DNA of 13,817 nt. It comes from Owenia fusiformis. Its lineage: Eukaryota > Annelida > Polychaeta > Sabellida > Oweniidae. The notes under the pieces are model-generated. The model did no database searches and had not been told where the DNA came from. It was given only the letters and a program-made list of their open reading frames with translations. The stretch is from positions 2,966,539 through 2,980,355 of the forward strand of contig CAIIXF020000005.1 of assembly GCA_903813345.2 (NCBI GenBank), in the 5' to 3' direction. The position numbers and the translations under genes are program-made. Positions 9,051 through 13,817 of the stretch are shown in pieces. Position 1 is the stretch's first letter. The number at the start of each line of letters is the position of its first letter.

Positions 9051-9833
9051 TGTGTTATGACATCACACTGATTTTTGTCTCTGCAACTTTTTTTGGCAGA
9101 AAATATCATTTCTAGTTCAAAAATGCATAAAAACGTCGGAAATGGCTGAATATGTGAGAAATTTATCCATTTTGGCTAGAAAGGGTTAATTTGCCCTACC
9201 CCAAATACGTCTAAATATGCTAGTCTAACTTTGCCACTGTGACGTCACAAATCTAACCTGACTATCTCTGAGTTTATTGAAGAAAATGATACGTCTGACA
9301 AACAGCTTTCATTCCCTATATGGCACACCTTCTACTAAGAGTTGCATCATTGACTAAATCTAAGACAAAGGTCCTGTGTCCCGAGGATTTTGACTGAAAT
9401 TTGGCCATTTTCGCCCAAATCTAACTAAATTGCAGTTTCCCTCACACCTGTATTTTGAAATAAATATTGCTACAATGTAGCAATTTAAAAATCACACATG
9501 CTTACTGTTTCTGTCGACCTGACACGTGTATCTAGCCTGTAAAAATGAAACATCGCTACATTGTAGCAATTTCACTGAGATATGGGCCCTGAAAATCATG
9601 TAATTTTAGCAAAAAATGAAGAAATAACCTGCAATTTTGACGGAATTTCATAGGGCTTTCTTTCATTCCAGACCTTCCACGGGCCTCTTATGACCATTCT
9701 TATACTCACAGAATGGTTGAAAGTGATTTCAAATCATTGTTTGCCCTACGCAGAACGAAAAAATCGATTCTGTTCTCAAATTCTGCTAGAATATTGGTCT
9801 CTGGCCAACTAGCAGACAATTTTAGGCCTCATA
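9051..9833. repeat. S segment, copy 1 (783 bp between E copies)
   Basis: Unique to the array within this window. It has no long frame. It contains TGACGTCA (9240-9247), two self-complementary sites ATTGCTACAATGTAGCAAT (9466-9484) and CGCTACATTGTAGCAAT (9554-9570), and a hairpin CTGCTAG...CTAGCAG (9783-9815) close to the junction with the next E. Function unknown. Confidence 0.8.
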
Positions 9834-10310
9834 TTAAGGTATGAGTACCGTAATCCAACACCAAATTCGAAAATTCATAACAATACTTTGCACATATGGC
9901 GTTCGTGACCAACTATAAAACGCTTACCCCCCATAGTGTTATATATCAAAATGTACCTGTTCATATAGGGGTTCGATTGATCTACATCAAATTATAGGGA
10001 GTCAGGTTACTTTTTGAGATATCAGCGTCCATTTATTGTGACTCGCGTTTGCTACCACTTCCTCAATTCTGATATGATGGGCAAACGCGTAGTAAGCATG
10101 CTCACGTCGGAACTATTTTTGACCTACATCGCTATATTCGTAATTCAAATGAAAGTTGAACTCCTCCTCTTTATTTTGATACCAAATAGTGGCATACTAG
10201 GTACCCTAGAAGCCAACTATGGCGTTATTTAGAACAATACCACGAGTTTTTAAATGGACTATATAGGGGTCATACCTTTTGGCGGATGGATATGGAACCT
10301 CATACCTTAA
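9834..10310. mobile_element. E element, copy 2
   Basis: Identical to copy 1 at every position compared, with the same TTAA-flanked inverted ends. It is shared by both S segments, so it is the likely recombination partner for expansion. Confidence 0.75.
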
Positions 10311-11093
10311 TGTGTTATGACATCACACTGATTTTTGTCTCTGCAACTTTTTTTGGCAGAAAATATCATTTCTAGTTCAAAAATGCATAAAAACGTCGGA
10401 AATGGCTGAATATGTGAGAAATTTATCCATTTTGGCTAGAAAGGGTTAATTTGCCCTACCCCAAATACGTCTAAATATGCTAGTCTAACTTTGCCACTGT
10501 GACGTCACAAATCTAACCTGACTATCTCTGAGTTTATTGAAGAAAATGATACGTCTGACAAACAGCTTTCATTCCCTATATGGCACACCTTCTACTAAGA
10601 GTTGCATCATTGACTAAATCTAAGACAAAGGTCCTGTGTCCCGAGGATTTTGACTGAAATTTGGCCATTTTCGCCCAAATCTAACTAAATTGCAGTTTCC
10701 CTCACACCTGTATTTTGAAATAAATATTGCTACAATGTAGCAATTTAAAAATCACACATGCTTACTGTTTCTGTCGACCTGACACGTGTATCTAGCCTGT
10801 AAAAATGAAACATCGCTACATTGTAGCAATTTCACTGAGATATGGGCCCTGAAAATCATGTAATTTTAGCAAAAAATGAAGAAATAACCTGCAATTTTGA
10901 CGGAATTTCATAGGGCTTTCTTTCATTCCAGACCTTCCACGGGCCTCTTATGACCATTCTTATACTCACAGAATGGTTGAAAGTGATTTCAAATCATTGT
11001 TTGCCCTACGCAGAACGAAAAAATCGATTCTGTTCTCAAATTCTGCTAGAATATTGGTCTCTGGCCAACTAGCAGACAATTTTAGGCCTCATA
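10311..11093. repeat. S segment, copy 2
   Basis: Identical to the first S, including its TGACGTCA (10500-10507), both palindromes and the terminal hairpin. Confidence 0.8.
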
Positions 11094-11570
11094 TTAAGGT
11101 ATGAGTACCGTAATCCAACACCAAATTCGAAAATTCATAACAATACTTTGCACATATGGCGTTCGTGACCAACTATAAAACGCTTACCCCCCATAGTGTT
11201 ATATATCAAAATGTACCTGTTCATATAGGGGTTCGATTGATCTACATCAAATTATAGGGAGTCAGGTTACTTTTTGAGATATCAGCGTCCATTTATTGTG
11301 ACTCGCGTTTGCTACCACTTCCTCAATTCTGATATGATGGGCAAACGCGTAGTAAGCATGCTCACGTCGGAACTATTTTTGACCTACATCGCTATATTCG
11401 TAATTCAAATGAAAGTTGAACTCCTCCTCTTTATTTTGATACCAAATAGTGGCATACTAGGTACCCTAGAAGCCAACTATGGCGTTATTTAGAACAATAC
11501 CACGAGTTTTTAAATGGACTATATAGGGGTCATACCTTTTGGCGGATGGATATGGAACCTCATACCTTAA
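11094..11570. mobile_element. E element, copy 3 (right border of the array)
   Basis: Identical to the other E copies until its terminal TTAA at 11567-11570. There the sequence switches abruptly from the S-type continuation (TGTGTTATG) to unrelated flank (AGAGGATAAA), so the array boundary falls exactly on the inverted terminus. Confidence 0.75.
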
Positions 11571-11728
11571 AGAGGATAAATGTGCTCCAAAACGCAACAT
11601 ATTGATGCAAACTCAGGACAGCATTTCAGAAAAAATGTTGGTAGGTTGTTTGCACCTTCCCTGTCTCAAAGTCCAAATTATCTTACATGTATGTTCGTTT
11701 CGCTATTTTCAATGGACACTCATTTTTA
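11571..11728. other. Spacer between the array and the CGTC-type element
   Basis: 158 bp of non-repeated sequence. Nothing recognisable. Confidence 0.4.
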
Positions 11729-11760
11729 GCTCACATGGTAAGCTTTTGCAATCGCTCACT

Positions 11761-11797
11761 TGTCCGTCTGTCTGTCCGTCCGTCCGTCCGTCCGTCT
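11761..11797. repeat. (CGTC)n microsatellite
   Basis: TGTCCGTCTGTCTG followed by four to five perfect CCGT-phase units, close to the left end of the surrounding element. The short open frames crossing it are simple repeats of Ser/Val/Pro/Arg codons. Confidence 0.9.
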
Positions 11798-11802
11798 ACA
11801 AT

Positions 11803-13200
11803 AGTGGCACATTTTAAAACCTCTGTCGATAGGATTCCTGTTTTAAGTTATTTCTGTTCAACATCAATACAGAAAACTCCCCTATGACTCCTGGTTCAAA
11901 AGCTCGCCTATTTTAAAAATGGCCGCCATTTTTGTCTCGCGAAATTCACTTTTGACTGGCACGTTTTAAAACCTCTGTCGATAGGATTCCTGTTTTAAGT
12001 TATTTCTGTTCAACATCAATACAGAAAACTCCCCTATGACTCCTGGTTCAAAAGCTCGCCTATTTTCAAAATGGCCGCCATTTTTGTCTCGCGAAATTCA
12101 CTTTTGACCCATTTCCTAGCTTTACAAATAATTCCAGGTGTCCTACATTGTAAAAATCTGTGTCAATGTAAAGAGTAGATATATGAAATAATTTTGTTAC
12201 AAAAAATCAGCGAAGAATTATATCTATTTTTTATTTTCAGCCATTTTAGTTGACATTGATTTGTCCATCTGACTTGTGAAATCCACTTTTCCGTCAACAA
12301 CAGTGGCACGTTTTAAAACTTCTGTCGATAGGATTCCTGTTTTAAGTTATTTCTGTTCAACATCAATACAGAAAACTCCCCTATGGCTCCTGGCTCAAAA
12401 GCTCGCCTATTTTCAAAATGGCCGCCATTTTTGTCTCGCAAAATTCACTTTTGACCTAGCTTTACAAATAATTTCAAGTGTCCTACATTGTAAAAATCCA
12501 TGTCAATGTAAAGAGTAGATGTATGAAATAATTTTGTTAAGAAAAATCAGCAAAAAATTATATCCATTTTTTTTATTTTCAGCCATTTTAGTTAACATTG
12601 ATTTGTCCATCTGTTTCGCAAAATCCACTTTTGGACCATTTGCCTTAAACCCTCTGTCGATAGGATTCCTGTTTTAAGTTAATTTTGTTCAACATCAATA
12701 CAAAAAACTCTCCTATGACTCTTGGTTCAAAAGCTCGCCTATTTTCAAAATGGTCACCATTCTTGTCTCGCGAAATTCACTTTTGGCCCATTTCCTAGCT
12801 TTACAAATAATTTCAGCTGTCCTGCATTGTAAAAAGCCATTTAGTTAACATTGATTCGTCCATCTGTCTCTCAGTCAGTCCAAAAAAGTGGCAAGTTTTA
12901 AACCTCTGTCAACACTTTTAAATCCTCTGTAGATAGGATTCCCGATTTAAAAAAAATTTGTTCAACATCAATAAAGAAAAAAAAACTGTGACTCCTGCTT
13001 CAAAATCTCGCCTAATTTCAAAATGGCCACCATTTTTGTCTCGGGAAATTCACTTTTAGGCCCATTTCCTAGCTTTACAAATAAGTTCAGGTGTCCTGCA
13101 TTGTAAAAAGCCATGTCTTTGTAAAGAGTAGTTGTATGAAATAATTTTGTCACAAAAAAACTGCAAAAAATTATACCCGTCTTTTTTATTTTCACTTTTG
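11803..13200. repeat. Five diverged copies of a composite unit (152 to about 347 bp)
   Basis: The landmark CCTCTGTCGATAGGATTCCT starts near 11820, 11972, 12319 (CTTCTG variant), 12651 and 12924 (TAGATAGG variant), giving spacings of 152, 347, 332 and 273. Each copy has the same core: a TTTTAAGTTA block, TTCAACATCAATACA, AAAGCTCGCCTA, AAAATGG(C/T)C(G/A)CCAT, then TCTCGCGAAATTCACTTTTG. Copies 2-5 add a tail (TAGCTTTACAAATAA..., CATTGTAAAAA, GTAAAGAGTAG, TTATTTTCA) that copy 1 lacks; the tail of copy 4 is shortened. Copies 1 and 2 are nearly identical; 4 and 5 are the most decayed. Confidence 0.85.
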
Positions 13201-13219
13201 AGCAACACCATGTGAGCCC

Positions 13220-13234
13220 AGTACCCACGGTACT
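13220..13234. repeat. Perfect 6-bp hairpin next to the element end
   Basis: AGTACC and GGTACT pair around CAC. It lies two bases beyond the right inverted repeat. It could be a structural end signal of the element or coincidence. Confidence 0.5.
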
Positions 13235-13236
13235 AA

Positions 13237-13242
13237 TTTATT
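13237..13242 (-). terminator. Possible polyadenylation signal AATAAA
   Basis: AATAAA on the minus strand, about 120 bp downstream of the stop of the candidate exon at 13362-13535. Such hexamers are frequent by chance in AT-rich DNA, so its value depends on the exon being real. Confidence 0.2.
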
Positions 13243-13361
13243 ATAAAAATCATGGAGCTATTAAGTGGTTATGTTGATGAATGCGTACCTGTTGTATTAG
13301 AGCATCGTATTATGGGATCGCTCCGCTGTCATCTAAACCTCGCTCCAGTCGGGCGAGCTCA

Positions 13362-13535
13362 GTCCTTTCGGCCATGTGTCCTGCTGACGCCTGCCTGTTG
13401 CTCTTTTACGTTTTCCGCAACATCACGTCTTAGCATGGAAATATTTTTCTTGAGGAGTGAATCCGTGGGTTCATCATCTAGATCATTGATGGTCGCATCA
13501 TTCAACAGAATGACATCGTTTCTTTTGCCGCCCAG
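13362..13535 (-). CDS. Candidate terminal exon of an unidentified gene
   Basis: A 58-codon open stretch follows the acceptor-like AACTATAG and ends at TGA (13361-13359). It begins LGGKRNDVILLNDATINDLD and continues with an acidic segment, then LLKKNISMLRRDVAENVKEQQ, which looks like an amphipathic helix or coiled coil. Codon choice and composition read as protein, unlike the flanking repeats. In a second frame, 21 codons from ATG 13375 also read plausibly (ELARLERGLDDSGAIP), so a frameshifted or pseudogenic copy is possible. No family is recognised. The longer plus-strand frame on the opposite strand (13252-13596) is Ser/Leu/Arg-rich in the way antisense frames often are. Confidence 0.25.
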
Positions 13536-13676
13536 CTATAGTTTACGCGCATATCACAAATCGTGGGATTTGTTTGATTTGAGAAGAATAGGATGATATG
13601 AAATGACGCAAAGAACGCAATAATTTCAGTTCATCACACTAGGGTTATCAGAAAGGGAGTCGTGATCAAAACTCAC

Positions 13677-13729
13677 CCTTAACTTTACGGGAAGTAGCTC
13701 AATCGATCCCGTGAATGCAGTAATACAAT
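13677..13729 (-). CDS. Candidate 53-nt internal exon upstream of the previous one
   Basis: A good acceptor (TTATTTGTCTTTCTCTCAAG) and a good donor (AAGG|GTGAGT, donor at 13676-13671) bracket 53 nt on the minus strand. Only one frame is open, reading CITAFTGSIELLPVKLR. It ends on a complete codon, in phase with the candidate exon beginning at 13535. Inferred only from splice signals and phase. Confidence 0.22.
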
Positions 13730-13817
13730 CTTGAGAGAAAGACAAATAACATATACTGAACAAAAACTTGATGGATCGAATTCTAGACAGTAGCGTTTAT
13801 TCATGCACAGTTACAGT
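13730..13817. other. Right edge, unassigned
   Basis: If the two candidate exons are real, this is intron sequence of the same minus-strand gene ending in the polypyrimidine tract. Otherwise nothing is recognised. Confidence 0.3.

Larger units (their letters stand above)
8574..11570. mobile_element. Composite E-S-E-S-E array, 1260-bp period
   Basis: Three copies of a 477-bp TTAA-bounded element (E) alternate with two copies of a 783-bp segment (S). Reading line by line, 8574-9833 and 9834-11093 show no difference, and the third E is also identical. The array starts and stops exactly at E termini. The outer flanks (GCATTATTCCT on the left, AGAGGATAAATG on the right) match neither end of S. This is what a composite insertion followed by homologous expansion between E copies would leave; a mis-assembled recent repeat would look the same. 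Confidence 0.85.
11729..13217. mobile_element. Non-autonomous element with 11-bp inverted ends and internal tandem units
   Basis: GCTCACATGGT (11729-11739) is matched inversely by ACCATGTGAGC (13207-13217). Just inside the left end comes AAGCTTTTGCAATCGCTC, then a CGTC microsatellite. From memory, this AGCTCAC...TTTTG...ATCGCTC...(CGTC)n start is a frequent repeat type in mollusc and other lophotrochozoan genomes. Just outside the right end, AGTACC-CAC-GGTACT (13220-13234) forms a hairpin that may belong to the element. The interior is five diverged copies of one unit and encodes nothing. Superfamily unassigned; no target duplication is obvious. Confidence 0.7.

Noticed and set aside
8574-11570. 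CRISPR-like or satellite interpretation of the regular array
   Set aside because: The units are hundreds of bases long and both repeat and spacer are identical between periods. Transposon-like TTAA inverted ends explain the borders better.
11539-11887. Plus-strand frames of 92 and 66 residues across the array end and the CGTC run
   Set aside because: They cross an element boundary and translate a microsatellite (Ser/Val/Pro/Arg repeats); another frame at 12276-12518 translates the tandem unit.
11729-13217. Helitron interpretation, from the hairpin near the right end
   Set aside because: There are clear inverted ends. The left end lacks a TC start and no CTRR end was found after the hairpin.
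13252-13596. 114-residue plus-strand frame
   Set aside because: Ser/Leu/Arg-rich and unrecognised. The minus strand reads more like protein over the same bases, so this is probably an antisense shadow.

Overview
The window looks like intron-containing nuclear DNA of a marine invertebrate. It is AT-rich, its one clear gene is split by a GT-AG intron, and most of the remainder is short inverted-repeat elements of the MITE or fold-back type. The CGTC-rich element on the right resembles, from memory, repeats common in molluscs and other lophotrochozoans. That taxonomic guess is weak, because no rRNA, mitochondrial or lineage-specific gene is present.

Left end (1-2330, minus strand): the 5' part of a chondroitin sulfate synthase family gene. 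Exon 1 (2330-1461) encodes a type II membrane anchor and the N-terminal beta-3 glycosyltransferase domain with its DDD motif. A 228-bp intron (1460-1233) separates it from exon 2 (1232-1), which stays open through the window edge. Together they give about 700 residues. The C-terminal GalNAc-transferase-like domain is divergent: the usual DXD reads D-D-R, followed by an acidic stretch.

Middle (2331-8573): no convincing gene. It holds three inverted-repeat elements: 2941-3350 with 39-bp ends; 3572-3965 with ends of about 44 bp, a TA flank and an internal long hairpin; and 4615-5645 with 11-bp ends, TACGG-rich and carrying an old internal duplication at a 480-490 bp offset. There are also minor direct repeats at 4230-4420, 6948-7003 and 7785-8109. 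Two short open frames (4050-4142 and 6822-7193) are recorded only as weak candidates.

Right (8574-11570): the most striking object. A 477-bp TTAA-bounded element (E) occurs three times and a 783-bp segment (S) twice, in the order E-S-E-S-E, with a strict 1260-bp period and no differences that I can see. Neither outer flank contains S sequence, so the block looks like a composite insertion, or expanded composite, bounded by its own E ends. An assembly artefact is the main alternative.

Far right (11729-13217): a second non-autonomous element with 11-bp inverted ends, a CGTC microsatellite near its left end, and five increasingly diverged internal copies of a unit containing an ATGGCCGCCAT core. 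Beyond it (13236-13817) there may be two exons of an unidentified minus-strand gene, supported only by splice-like signals and phase compatibility. No tRNA, rRNA, CRISPR array or bacterial-type operon was seen.
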